Of a stretch of DNA of 23,602 nt, positions 15,286 through 23,420 are shown piece after piece (positions within the stretch are counted from its first letter, which is position 1; the number at the start of each line of letters is the position of its first letter). The DNA is taken from the NCBI GenBank assembly GCA_023423065.1, contig JAFAGC010000006.1:1-23602 (forward strand), written 5' to 3'. Under the pieces are notes generated by a model. That model searched no databases. It saw only the letters and a list, made by a program, of their open reading frames with translations, and was not told where the DNA came from. This DNA comes from Pseudomonadota bacterium. Its GTDB lineage: Bacteria; Pseudomonadota; Gammaproteobacteria; Steroidobacterales; Steroidobacteraceae. The translations under genes and the position numbers were made by a program.

Positions 15286-17304
15286 TCAGCGCCTCGCGCT
15301 CGGGTCGCTGCTAGGCGGCGGTGCGCGATCCTCGGCGGCGGGCGGGCCCAGGATTTCAGTCAGGATCGGCTTCAGCGCGTCGGCCCAGACCTGGTACGCC
15401 TTCGGCGTGAGGTGCAGTCCGTCATAAGTCATGCCGATTCTCAGCTTGTTTTCCGAATCGGCGAGCTGCTCGTTGAAGTTTATGTAACGAATGGCCTTGC
15501 CGTCCGCGAGGCGGGCGATGCCCTTGTTCGCCGCATCGATGACGGGCATGACACCGATGTTGTCGTTGCGCGGCGTGATGCCCGTGAGTACGACCGTCGC
15601 CCTCGGCGCGCGACGCCGGATTTCTCCGACGATCGCGGTAACGCCTCTGACAACTTCATCCGCGCGCGCCTGCGTGTCTCCCAACGGCTCCGCGTGTCCG
15701 ACGTTGTTCGTACCCGCCATCACGACGACCACCTTAGGGTGTACGTCGTCGAGCTCGCCGTTCTGCAGACGCCAGAGGATGTGCTGGGTCTTGTCGGCGC
15801 CCCAGCCGAAGTCGGCGGCGTTCCAGCCCGTGAAATTCGCGCGCCAGTTGTCGAGCAGATCTTTCCAGGCCGTATCGCTCGTGCCCCAGCGCCTCGTGAT
15901 CGAGTCGCCGACGAAGTACACGTCGATCTGGCCTTGCTTGCGCTTCGCGAGCAGTTCCTCGTGCGCGATCATCGAATTGCGGTCGGTGCGGGGAGTCGCG
16001 ACATCGGGCCGTTCGATCGGCGGCCGGCCCGCGACGAGCGCGCCGAGCCACGCGGCCGAGCGCTCGGTCCACGGTCGCGATTGCTCGGGCGTCGCGAGGT
16101 GGTTGTGCGGCGACTGGATCATCGGCGCCGCTTCCTTCGGACCCTTGATCTCGTTGAACGCGGCCCAGATGCCGACCGGCGGAGTCACCGTGTCGATGAA
16201 ACCCATCGATACGAGCGAGGTCGCCTTGATGCGCGACGCGCAGTTCACGGTGTCGAAGTACTGCGCGGTTTCCAGGACCTTCGGATCCTTGTCGTCCCAG
16301 AAGGGATAACCGATCTTGCGGCCATGAGCCGTGCCGTTCGCATCGGCGCCGGCCGGCACGTTCACGAGCACGTGCGTGACCTCGGGATGAAATGCCGCCG
16401 CGCACAGGCTCTGCTGGCCGCCCATGCTGGTGCCGGTCACGACCAGCGTGCGGCCGTCCCAGTCGGGGCGGCTCGCCAGATAGTCGAGTGCGCGGATGTC
16501 GGCCAGGTACATCTGCAGGAAATAGTTCTTGTCACGATTGCGCGTCTCGATCTTGTTGTATTCCTTGAGTTCCTGCGGCAGGGCGTCGTAATACTCCTGG
16601 GGCTGATCGGGCATCACGTCGTGCGGCTCGATGTTCACCGCGAGCCATCCTTCCGCCGCGCGGTCCGTGACCCAGGATTTCTGCAGGGGATAGGGCTTGC
16701 TCGCCCATTGCAGGATCACGAGGCCGGGGTATTTCTTCTTGCCTTGTTTTTCTCCTGGCGGGTCGCTGGGCTTCGCGACCTGTCCCCAGACGTGTTTGCC
16801 GTCCAGGTGATTCATCTTGAGGATCGCGAAATCGACGCCGTCCTTCTCGCTGGGTTTGGGAGTCAGCTCGGGCTTCGCGGGAACCTTGCGCAGTAGTTTG
16901 ATCTTCGAGGTCCAGAACGTGTCGAAGTCCTTCGGCGCCGGAATCGCGGGGCCGATCTTCTCGGGCGCCACCGCCGCGCCGAGCGCGCGCGACTTCGCTC
17001 CGGGAACTTCTTCCGCGAGCTCGACGTACACCATGCCCGGCTCGTCGAGCTTCGCCTCGATCTTCGCGGGCTGGCCCGGCCAGAGCGTGCCGCGGCCGAG
17101 TTCCGCGAGATTGTTCTTGCGGATCACGTAGGTGACCGGCTGCGAGTTCCACGGCAACGTGACGTTCCAGCCGGCGGTCTCGCCCAGCGCGTAGATGCCG
17201 GAAACCTTGTAGGGCACGTAGTACGGGCCGCCGGCTTCATCGGCGAATACGGCCGCGCAGGTCAGCAGCAGCGCGGCTGCGAACGGCGCACGCAGGTTCT
17301 TCAT
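15286..17304 (-). CDS. Secreted two-domain esterase: CE7-like acetyl (xylan) esterase fused to SGNH/GDSL hydrolase
   Basis: A 672-residue protein with a Sec signal peptide (MKNLRAPFAAALLLTCAAVFA). After an N-terminal beta domain (about 25-125) comes an alpha/beta-hydrolase of the acetyl-xylan esterase type: GTSMGG with nucleophile Ser293, GFIDTVTPP with Asp371, and SPHNH with His400 or His402 as candidate base. From about residue 460 an SGNH hydrolase begins, with all blocks present: VGDSIT (Ser468), GWGADKT, AGTNN, and DGLHL (Asp628, His631). Both halves look catalytically intact. They should remove acetyl or similar esters from carbohydrate in the periplasm or outside. ATG 17304 has GAGGAG 6 nt upstream and lies 10 nt after the stop of the oxidoreductase gene, so the two form an operon. 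Confidence 0.93.
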   Translation of the reverse strand: MKNLRAPFAAALLLTCAAVFADEAGGPYYVPYKVSGIYALGETAGWNVTLPWNSQPVTYVIRKNNLAELGRGTLWPGQPAKIEAKLDEPGMVYVELAEEVPGAKSRALGAAVAPEKIGPAIPAPKDFDTFWTSKIKLLRKVPAKPELTPKPSEKDGVDFAILKMNHLDGKHVWGQVAKPSDPPGEKQGKKKYPGLVILQWASKPYPLQKSWVTDRAAEGWLAVNIEPHDVMPDQPQEYYDALPQELKEYNKIETRNRDKNYFLQMYLADIRALDYLASRPDWDGRTLVVTGTSMGGQQSLCAAAFHPEVTHVLVNVPAGADANGTAHGRKIGYPFWDDKDPKVLETAQYFDTVNCASRIKATSLVSMGFIDTVTPPVGIWAAFNEIKGPKEAAPMIQSPHNHLATPEQSRPWTERSAAWLGALVAGRPPIERPDVATPRTDRNSMIAHEELLAKRKQGQIDVYFVGDSITRRWGTSDTAWKDLLDNWRANFTGWNAADFGWGADKTQHILWRLQNGELDDVHPKVVVVMAGTNNVGHAEPLGDTQARADEVVRGVTAIVGEIRRRAPRATVVLTGITPRNDNIGVMPVIDAANKGIARLADGKAIRYINFNEQLADSENKLRIGMTYDGLHLTPKAYQVWADALKPILTEILGPPAAEDRAPPPSSDPSARR

Positions 17305-17314
17305 GTTGTTCTCC

Positions 17315-18475
17315 TCAAACTACCGGGCGGGTCGCGATCCTCTGTGCCTGCAGCACGAGCTCCGCCGCGAGCAGCGCCTGTTCCTGGTTCTGCGCGACTT
17401 CCGTGCGCTCGGCCACGTCGGCCACGAACTGCGGGCCGAAGGGCAGCACGACCTTGCTGCAATCGATGTAGCTCGCCTTCTTCTTGTCGACGATGTAGAG
17501 GTGGTTTCCACCCTTGAGGCCCGACGCGACGTTCGTGTACTTGCGCAGCTCGATGTATCCATCGGTGCCGAGGACGAACAGTCGTCCGTCACCCCAGGTG
17601 TCGAGGCCGTCGGGCGTGAACCAGTCGACGCGGATGTATCCGGTGCCGCCGTTGCCGGTGACGATCATGTCGCCGAAGTCCTCGAAGTTCGGGTACTGCT
17701 GGTAAGCGACGTTGCCCGTCTGCGCGGCCACGACCTGCGCCCTCGTGCTGTTCGTGTAGTAGAGGAACTGGTCCGCCTGGTGCGAGCCGATGTCGCAGAG
17801 GATGCCGCCGTAACGTGTCTTGTCGAAGAACCACGCCGGCCGGCTCGGAGCATTCACCCGATGCGGACCCAGATTGATCGTCTGGATCACCTTGCCGATC
17901 GCGCCCTGCTTGATGAGCTCGCCCGCGTACACGGCCGAGCGTACTTCGAGGCGCTCCGAATACATGATCGCGAACTTGCGTCCGGTTTCCTTTACGGCCT
18001 TGCGCACGTCCGCGAGCTGCTCGAGCGTCGTGATGCCGGGCTTGTCGGCGAGGTAATCCTTGCCGGCTTTCATGACGCGGATGCCGAGCGGCGCGCGCAG
18101 GTCCGGGATCGGCGCGCCGAGCACGAGCTGGATGGACTTGTCGTTGAGGATCTCGTCTTCGCTCGCGGCGAGCTTCACGTCGCCGAATTCCTTGCGGTAC
18201 TGCGCGATCTGCGCCGGGTCGTGCGAGTAGAACGAGACGAGCTCACCGCCGCCGCGCTGCACGGCGCGTGTCATGCCGTAGATGTGCGCATGATCCATGC
18301 CGATCGCCGCGAAGCGGATCTTGTGCGTGGGCTGGATTTCCGCCGTCGACGTGTTCGCCGGGTCGACGGTGAATGCGCCGGAGGCGCCTTGTGCCAGGGC
18401 CGCGCCCGAGACACCTGAAAACATTCCTGCGATTCCCGCGGCATGCAGGAAATCGCGCCGATTCGGTCCGCCCAT
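17315..18475 (-). CDS. Tat-exported Gfo/Idh/MocA family oxidoreductase
   Basis: A 386-residue protein with a twin-arginine signal (NRRDFLHAAGIAG near the start, cleavage near ALA-QG), so it is folded with its NAD(P) cofactor before export. The N-terminal Rossmann domain contains RFAAIGMDHAH. The family EKP motif appears as DKP (YLADKPG), and the second domain carries GGILCDIGSHQAD with the conserved His. Members oxidise, reduce or epimerise sugars; the substrate is not known. The frame extends 11 codons further, but ATG 18475 follows GGAGG at a normal distance and places the twin arginines correctly. It is the first gene of an operon with the esterase, 10 nt away. A promoter candidate and a palindrome lie just upstream. 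Confidence 0.93.
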   Translation of the reverse strand: MGGPNRRDFLHAAGIAGMFSGVSGAALAQGASGAFTVDPANTSTAEIQPTHKIRFAAIGMDHAHIYGMTRAVQRGGGELVSFYSHDPAQIAQYRKEFGDVKLAASEDEILNDKSIQLVLGAPIPDLRAPLGIRVMKAGKDYLADKPGITTLEQLADVRKAVKETGRKFAIMYSERLEVRSAVYAGELIKQGAIGKVIQTINLGPHRVNAPSRPAWFFDKTRYGGILCDIGSHQADQFLYYTNSTRAQVVAAQTGNVAYQQYPNFEDFGDMIVTGNGGTGYIRVDWFTPDGLDTWGDGRLFVLGTDGYIELRKYTNVASGLKGGNHLYIVDKKKASYIDCSKVVLPFGPQFVADVAERTEVAQNQEQALLAAELVLQAQRIATRPVV

Positions 18476-18478
18476 CGG

Positions 18479-18504
18479 TTGCCCCTCCACCAGTGAGGGG
18501 GCAA
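18479..18504. promoter_or_regulatory. 26-bp imperfect palindrome covering the ribosome site of the oxidoreductase gene
   Basis: The outer 7 bp (TTGCCCC and GGGGCAA) pair perfectly, followed after one mismatch by three more pairs and a 4-nt loop. It lies directly downstream of the proposed -10 box and contains the GGAGG site. It could be a repressor operator over the transcription start or an mRNA hairpin that hides the ribosome site. Confidence 0.5.
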
Positions 18505-18532
18505 CCATACCGTGGTCAGGCCAATTTGTCAG
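18504..18532 (-). promoter_or_regulatory. Candidate sigma-70 promoter of the oxidoreductase-esterase operon
   Basis: On the minus strand CTGACA (18532-18527) and TATGGT (18509-18504) are separated by exactly 17 bp. They match the -35 consensus at 5 of 6 positions and the -10 at 4 of 6. The start site would fall about 20-25 bp before ATG 18475, inside the palindrome at 18479-18504. Confidence 0.5.
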
Positions 18533-18574
18533 TCCGGGAGACCGCCGCCGCGGACGCCGGTGCGCGAGAAAAAA

Positions 18575-19372
18575 TTATCCGTTACGCGTCAGGCGCCAGA
18601 TCGTGACGACGGAGAACAGCACGGTGAACCCCACCATCGCCGCGATTGCGAACTGCATCGGGAAGAACTGGAATTTTTCGATGCCCGCGGAATGCATCAT
18701 GAACTGCAGGACGTGGAATTGCGGCCAGATCGGCGCCTGCCAGTGCATGGACTCCGGCAGCGGGAAGAACATTCCGGAGAGGTAACATCCGGGTAGATAG
18801 ATGATGTTCGCCCACCCGGGCGCCGCCGAGCCGCTGAACAGCGATCCGACCATGAGGCCGAGCGCCGTGAACGGAATCGTGCCGGCGAGCAGGGCGCCGC
18901 TGAGCGCGGCCACCTGGCCGGTCGTCAACGCGAGTTGCCCGCTCGCGAGCGCGACCACGACGATGGGCGCGTAGGCGATGATCCCGAGCGCGAGTCCGCT
19001 GGCTATCTTCGCGACCACCCATGCGGCAGGCGGAGCGGGCTGCGCGCGCTTGAGACGCAGCAGACCCATGTCGCGCTCGAGCGCGAGCGATACGCCGATG
19101 CCGAACAGCGCCGGCATCGTCACCGACATCAGGGAAAACGCCGAGAACAGGAAGATGCCGATGTACGGATCGTTCTTGATCGCATCCCCCACGATGACCT
19201 GCGCGAACAGCGCATACAGCGCGATCGGCAGGATCAGCACCGGGATCGCTACGCCCGGATTGCGCACCATGCGCATGAATTCGAAACGCGTCTCGGTGAA
19301 ATAGGCGGCGAAGACGCTGCGCCTGGAGGCGGCGGCCGCCGTGGGAATGGAAATCAGCGTGACCGAGTTCAT
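18575..19372 (-). CDS. ABC-2 type transporter permease
   Basis: A 265-residue protein with about six membrane helices in the ABC-2 pattern: a first helix near residues 40-62 (GVAIPVLILPIALYALF), a central group, and a last helix near the C-terminus (FAIAAMVGFTVLFSVVTIW). The stretch ALERDMGLLRLKRAQP between helices is the usual cytoplasmic coupling segment. It exports an unknown substrate with the ATPase encoded just upstream. ATG 19372 overlaps the TGA of the acyltransferase-ATPase fusion by 4 nt (ATGA), so translation is probably coupled and the two should form one transporter. It is the last gene of the operon; the TAA stop is followed on its strand by a run of six T but no strong stem. 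Confidence 0.92.
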   Translation of the reverse strand: MNSVTLISIPTAAAASRRSVFAAYFTETRFEFMRMVRNPGVAIPVLILPIALYALFAQVIVGDAIKNDPYIGIFLFSAFSLMSVTMPALFGIGVSLALERDMGLLRLKRAQPAPPAAWVVAKIASGLALGIIAYAPIVVVALASGQLALTTGQVAALSGALLAGTIPFTALGLMVGSLFSGSAAPGWANIIYLPGCYLSGMFFPLPESMHWQAPIWPQFHVLQFMMHSAGIEKFQFFPMQFAIAAMVGFTVLFSVVTIWRLTRNG

Positions 19373-21468
19373 GCGGCCTCCCGTGTGAGTTCGTTGAATG
19401 CTTCATTGAGTCCGGCCTGGCGCACCTCGAGTTTCCCGAGGGCGGCGTCAGTGGCGAGCAGCCGACGCACGACGCCTTCGGCATCGGTGACCGTGATGCT
19501 CAGCCGGTCCTGCGTGACCTGCGCATCGACGACGCCGGGCCAGCCGCGCACCTCGTCCGGTGAAAGAGAGGTGACGCAGGTGATCCGCCGGCGCGCGACG
19601 AGGTCGCGCATCTCGTTGACGGTGCCCGTCGCGATGATCCGGCCCTTCGCAACGACCGCCACGCGGTCCGCGAGCGCCTCGGCTTCTTCGAGGTAGTGCG
19701 TCGTCAGGACGATCGAGCAGCCTTCGGCCAGCAGGCGCCGCACGCTCTGCCACATGGCCTCGCGCGCCTTGATGTCGAGTCCAACCGTGGGTTCGTCGAG
19801 GAAGAGGACCTTCGGGCGTCCACAGACCGCGATCGCGAATTGCGCCTGGCGCTTCTGTCCGCCCGAGAGCTTGCCGTACCGGCGGTCGGCGAGCTGCGTA
19901 AGGCCGGTGAGCGCGAGTGCGTCCTCGACCGACATCGGGTCGTCGTAGTAGCTCGCGGCGAGCGTGACGAGCTCGCGCACCTCGAGCTCCTTCGGCAGCT
20001 CGACGTCCTGCATCATGACGCCGAGTCCGCGGCGGCGATCGAGGTCCTGCGGCGCACCGCCCAGCAACACGACATCGCCTTCATCGGCCTCGATGAGCCC
20101 GAGCCATAGCGAGATCGCGGTGGACTTGCCGGCCCCGTTCGGTCCGAGGACGGCGAGCAGCTCGCCGCGCTTCACCTCGATGTCGATGCCGGCGAGCGCG
20201 GTGACGGCGCCGTACCGCTTGACGATGCCGCGCATGGAAGCCACCGGCGCGGCGGCATCGGCTGCGGACGAGGTAACCGCCGAGGCCGATTGCGCCGCGC
20301 GCTTGCGCGGATACCTGCGGCCGTTAAGCAGCTGACCGACGAAGGTCGAGCGCACCAGGAAGTGATAGCCGAGGAACAGCACCGCGAACGACGCGATCAC
20401 GATGAAGGGGTACTTGATGCTCCAGTGCAGCGGCCAGTGCCCGACCCACACCTGCAGGGCCACGACGACGGGCAGGTGAGCGAGGTACACCCAGTAGGAA
20501 GCGTCCGCGATGTAACGGCGCGTCGCGCTGTAGTTGGACAGGAAGCGCAGCGCCGCGCCGGTGAGGCCGAGCGTCCAGCCCCACACCGCGACGCCGAACG
20601 CGTAGGCGAAGGCGTTCTTCGTGAGGCCGGGCGCCGCCATCGGCGTCGTATGCACGACATGCAGCATCCAGCCGGTCGCGACGATGCCCAGGCCCAGGTG
20701 CACGATCCAGCGCGCGGCGATCGCCTGCAGCGCATCGCGCGAGCGGTGCACGAACCAGCCGAACGCGAACGCGGTGCCGAACCCGACGGAGGCGGGCACC
20801 TGCGGAATCAGCGACTGATCAGGTGTCGGAATGCCCTGCCAGTAGAACCACATCGGCAGCCAGATCAACGTGATCGCGAGTGGGATTCCGAGCGTCAACA
20901 CGCCGACCAGCGACTTGATGGAGAACGTCGCCGCGCGCTCGAGGTGCGCGGCCAGTTTCTGCGCCGGGTCTAGCTTGCGGAAAATGGCGCGCAGGCCGAG
21001 GAAGGCCGCGTACGTCAGGAGCAACTGGTAGAGGAACCACAGGTGCGTCAGCGGGAAGGCGCCCAGCGTCTTCGGCATCTCGGGCATCGTCGGCGGCACA
21101 CCCAGGACCTTGGTGAGGCCGACCGTCCAGAGGTAGCCGATGAGCGGGAAAAGGATCACCCAGCCGATGACGAGCGGCACCGCGATGCGCTTGCCCCGAT
21201 TCGTCCAGAAGCCACCGGTGCCGAGCTTCTGATGCATGACACGCGCGAAGAATCCCGCGATGAAGAAGAACAGCGACATGCGGAACACGTGCGTGACGAA
21301 CGCCGCGTCGCTCAGGAACTGGCTGGGCGAGTTGTCGTTCATCGCCCAGATGCCGGGCGGCCAGCCGGGCATGAAGGACAGCGCGGCGTGAAACGCCACG
21401 CCCAGCAGGAGCGCGAAGCCGCGCACCGCGTCGAGCGCGTGCAGGCGTGAGTCGGGAGTGTCGTTCAT
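19369..21468 (-). CDS. Fusion of an OpgC-like acyltransferase (membrane) with an ABC transporter ATPase
   Basis: A 699-residue polypeptide. The N-terminal ~390 residues are an acyltransferase-3/OpgC-type integral membrane domain with about ten helices. It begins RLHALDAVRGFALLLGVAFH (catalytic-type His) and contains the family's RMSLFFFIAGFFA and RGKRIAVPL. A short Ala/Ser/Thr-rich linker leads into a complete ABC ATPase: GPNGAGKST (Lys448), LSGGQ near 530, VLFLDEPT near 557, TTHYLEEAE. No stop interrupts the frame. The internal ATG 20235, at the start of the ATPase, has no ribosome site. ATG 21468 is chosen because it begins MNDTPDSRL just before the first helix, with AAGGGA upstream. It is 16 bp after the first permease gene and overlaps the second permease by 4 nt. 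Confidence 0.93.
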   Translation of the reverse strand: MNDTPDSRLHALDAVRGFALLLGVAFHAALSFMPGWPPGIWAMNDNSPSQFLSDAAFVTHVFRMSLFFFIAGFFARVMHQKLGTGGFWTNRGKRIAVPLVIGWVILFPLIGYLWTVGLTKVLGVPPTMPEMPKTLGAFPLTHLWFLYQLLLTYAAFLGLRAIFRKLDPAQKLAAHLERAATFSIKSLVGVLTLGIPLAITLIWLPMWFYWQGIPTPDQSLIPQVPASVGFGTAFAFGWFVHRSRDALQAIAARWIVHLGLGIVATGWMLHVVHTTPMAAPGLTKNAFAYAFGVAVWGWTLGLTGAALRFLSNYSATRRYIADASYWVYLAHLPVVVALQVWVGHWPLHWSIKYPFIVIASFAVLFLGYHFLVRSTFVGQLLNGRRYPRKRAAQSASAVTSSAADAAAPVASMRGIVKRYGAVTALAGIDIEVKRGELLAVLGPNGAGKSTAISLWLGLIEADEGDVVLLGGAPQDLDRRRGLGVMMQDVELPKELEVRELVTLAASYYDDPMSVEDALALTGLTQLADRRYGKLSGGQKRQAQFAIAVCGRPKVLFLDEPTVGLDIKAREAMWQSVRRLLAEGCSIVLTTHYLEEAEALADRVAVVAKGRIIATGTVNEMRDLVARRRITCVTSLSPDEVRGWPGVVDAQVTQDRLSITVTDAEGVVRRLLATDAALGKLEVRQAGLNEAFNELTREAA

Positions 21469-21484
21469 GTTGGGATCCCTTCGG

Positions 21485-22153
21485 TCAGATGTGATCGCGG
21501 CGGCGGGCCGCGATGAGATAGGGCAGGCAGAGGGCGAGTGCGAAGACGAATAGTTCGATCGCCAGGATGATCCAGAACGTCCCGTTCCAGGACGGCGTGG
21601 CACCCATGAAGGGTCCGGAGATTCCGGGCACGGCGAAGGTCATGAAGATGAACACCGACACGCACATGTTCGTCACCGCGATGAGCGCTGTTATGGCTCC
21701 CTCGGACGTGACGTGCAGCGCACCGCTCAAGACGACCGCGAAATTCGCGAGCATGTACACACACAGCAGCACGGCGAACGGCACCATCCCGTCGGGCAGG
21801 TTCGGCATGATGAACAGCAACGCGACGGCGCCGCCGCTCAACACGAGCCACACCGGCAGGTAGCAGACGAGCAGGGCCAGGATCTTGGTGCGAACGTAAT
21901 CGCCGTGCGAGAGCGGCAAGCTCAGCACGAACAGCTGCGCGCGCTCTTTGCGTTCGTTCACCACGCCCTGGAACGTGACCATGATTCCGAAGGCGATCAC
22001 GGCCGTGATCCAACCGAGCATGCCGATGTTGAAGCGCATGCGCCCCTCGGCCGCGATCACGAGGGAGACGAGTCCCGCGACGGTCGAGACGACGATGAGC
22101 CCGCGCTGCAGGTAGAGTTCCTTGAAGATGAGTCTGCGGGTGAGCGCGTTCAC
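21485..22153 (-). CDS. ABC-2 type permease subunit, YtrC/D-like context
   Basis: A 222-residue protein with about six helices, starting with IVVSTVAGLVSLVIA, then GWITAVIAFGIMVTF, and ending in FWIILAIELFVFALALCLPYL and a basic tail (AARRRDHI). A conserved-looking VVNERKERAQLFVLSLPLS segment after the second helix is typical of ABC-2 permeases. It is the membrane partner of the ATPase encoded just upstream. The frame is open further, but GTG 22153 overlaps the TGA of that ATPase by 4 nt (GTGA) and gives the natural N-terminus MNALTRRLIFKEL. The fusion gene follows after 16 bp. Confidence 0.9.
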   Translation of the reverse strand: MNALTRRLIFKELYLQRGLIVVSTVAGLVSLVIAAEGRMRFNIGMLGWITAVIAFGIMVTFQGVVNERKERAQLFVLSLPLSHGDYVRTKILALLVCYLPVWLVLSGGAVALLFIMPNLPDGMVPFAVLLCVYMLANFAVVLSGALHVTSEGAITALIAVTNMCVSVFIFMTFAVPGISGPFMGATPSWNGTFWIILAIELFVFALALCLPYLIAARRRDHI

Positions 22154-23040
22154 TGGCCGAGCTCCTCGCGGTGATGGAAAACGGTGGCGACGAAGATTTC
22201 CTCGAGGCTCATGCGTTGCACGGTGCGGACCGCGGAGCCGAACGGCGCGAGCGCCTCCTCGGAGAAGCGATTGGTGGTCAACGTGACGAAGCGGCCGTCG
22301 ACGACGCGCGAGACTTCGTGCGGGAGTTCCGGCGGCGATTCGCCGGCGGGAACCTGCAGCTCGATCCGGCGCCATCGTTCCAGGAAGTCTTCCTTGTCGC
22401 TGCAATCGACCAGCCGGCCTCGATCGATGAACGCGATGCGATCCGAAATGCGTTCGACGTCCAGCGTGTTGTGCGACGAGAAGAGGATCGACCGGTCCTC
22501 GTCGCGCAGCACCTCCATGAACTCGGTGAGCACTTCCTGGCGCGCCACCGGATCGAAACCCGAGGTCGGCTCGTCGAGGATCAGGAGGCGAGGCCGGCGC
22601 GCCAGCGCGAGCATGAGGACGGCCTTGACGTGTTCGCCGTGCGAAAGCGTCTGCACGTTCTGTTCGGTGCGCAGGTTGAAGCGCTTGACGAGTTTCGCCG
22701 CGTAGCCGGCGTCCCAATCCGGGTAGATGGACGCCACGAAATTCATGTGCCAGCCGATCGTCGCGTGCTGGAACAGCCGCATCTCGTCGGACACGAAGCC
22801 GATGTCGCGCTTGGCGCGCGCCTGGAACTGCGGCATCGCGTGTCCGAGCACGCGGACTTCGCCGGCATCGGGGCTCAGCAATCCCATCATGAGACGGATG
22901 CTGGTGCTCTTGCCCGCGCCGTTGGGTCCGACGAAGCCCATGACCTCACCGGGCTCGAGCACGAACGAGACATCCTCGAGCGTGAAGAACTTGAAGGCCT
23001 TGCGGACCGAGCAGAGCTCTATGGCGTGTGGCTGGTTCAT
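22150..23040 (-). CDS. ABC transporter ATPase, YtrB-like
   Basis: A 296-residue nucleotide-binding subunit. Walker A is GPNGAGKST (Lys44), Walker B is LLILDEPTSG, and the H-loop is SSHNTLDVE. The signature motif is LSHGE near residue 132 instead of LSGGQ. Shortened or altered signatures occur in the YtrB/antibiotic-response group, so the protein may still hydrolyse ATP. A C-terminal extension of about 80 residues follows the ATPase core. ATG 23040 overlaps the TGA of the GntR gene (ATGA), and the protein's own TGA overlaps the next GTG. It pairs with the 222-residue permease. Confidence 0.94.
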   Translation of the reverse strand: MNQPHAIELCSVRKAFKFFTLEDVSFVLEPGEVMGFVGPNGAGKSTSIRLMMGLLSPDAGEVRVLGHAMPQFQARAKRDIGFVSDEMRLFQHATIGWHMNFVASIYPDWDAGYAAKLVKRFNLRTEQNVQTLSHGEHVKAVLMLALARRPRLLILDEPTSGFDPVARQEVLTEFMEVLRDEDRSILFSSHNTLDVERISDRIAFIDRGRLVDCSDKEDFLERWRRIELQVPAGESPPELPHEVSRVVDGRFVTLTTNRFSEEALAPFGSAVRTVQRMSLEEIFVATVFHHREELGQ

Positions 23041-23417
23041 CGATCTCCCTTGATCACGTGTCGCAGACGCTGCACGAGTGCCGATTCGTCGAGGCCGAGT
23101 TGCCGGCCGAGGTCGGCGGCGGCCCCCAGGTGCTCGTCGAGCTTCTGTTCGGTGAGGTTCGCGGCCAGGTCCGCGGCATCGGCGACGAACGAGCCCTTGC
23201 CGTGACGGGTGACGATCACACCCCCGGTTTCGAGGTCCTGGTAGGCCCGCTTTACAGTTATGACGCTGACTCGCAAATCCGCTGCAAGTGCCCGGATTGA
23301 CGGAAGTTCTTGCCCCGACGCCCAGTCACCCACGGCGATGCGCTGCCGGATCTGCTCCATGATCTGGAGGTACATCGGCCGGGCGTCGGTCTGCGATATG
23401 TTCAGGGCACTGTGCAT
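23037..23417 (-). CDS. GntR-family transcriptional regulator, YtrA subfamily
   Basis: A 126-residue protein: a winged helix-turn-helix (about 15-80; PMYLQIMEQIRQRIAVG, LPSIRALAADL, VSVITVKRAYQDLE, then TRHGKGSFV as the wing) and a short helical C-terminal part of about 45 residues. That short effector-less tail defines the YtrA subfamily, whose members usually repress an ABC-transporter operon in which they are the first gene, exactly as here. In Bacillus subtilis the YtrA operon responds to cell-wall-active antibiotics. ATG 23417 has no adjacent ribosome site; GGAG lies 26 nt upstream beyond a possible hairpin. Two perfect palindromes just before the gene are likely its own operators. Confidence 0.94.
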   Translation of the reverse strand: MHSALNISQTDARPMYLQIMEQIRQRIAVGDWASGQELPSIRALAADLRVSVITVKRAYQDLETGGVIVTRHGKGSFVADAADLAANLTEQKLDEHLGAAADLGRQLGLDESALVQRLRHVIKGDR

Positions 23418-23420
23418 AGC

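Noticed and set aside
15196..16896. A 566-codon plus-strand frame opposite the esterase
   Set aside because: Antisense shadow; the minus-strand frame has a signal peptide and two complete sets of catalytic motifs.
18509..18574. Rho-independent terminator after the second permease
   Set aside because: The stop codon is followed by a run of T on that strand, but the T run comes before, not after, any GC-rich stem, so it is not a standard terminator.
21469..21603. 45-codon N-terminal extension of the fusion gene frame
   Set aside because: It overlaps the first permease gene and has Ser/Arg-rich composition without motif; MNDTPDSRL at 21468 precedes the first acyltransferase motif directly.
22154..22717. 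N-terminal extension of the first permease frame
   Set aside because: It runs through the ATPase gene in a different frame; GTG 22153 gives the 4-nt overlap typical of the operon.
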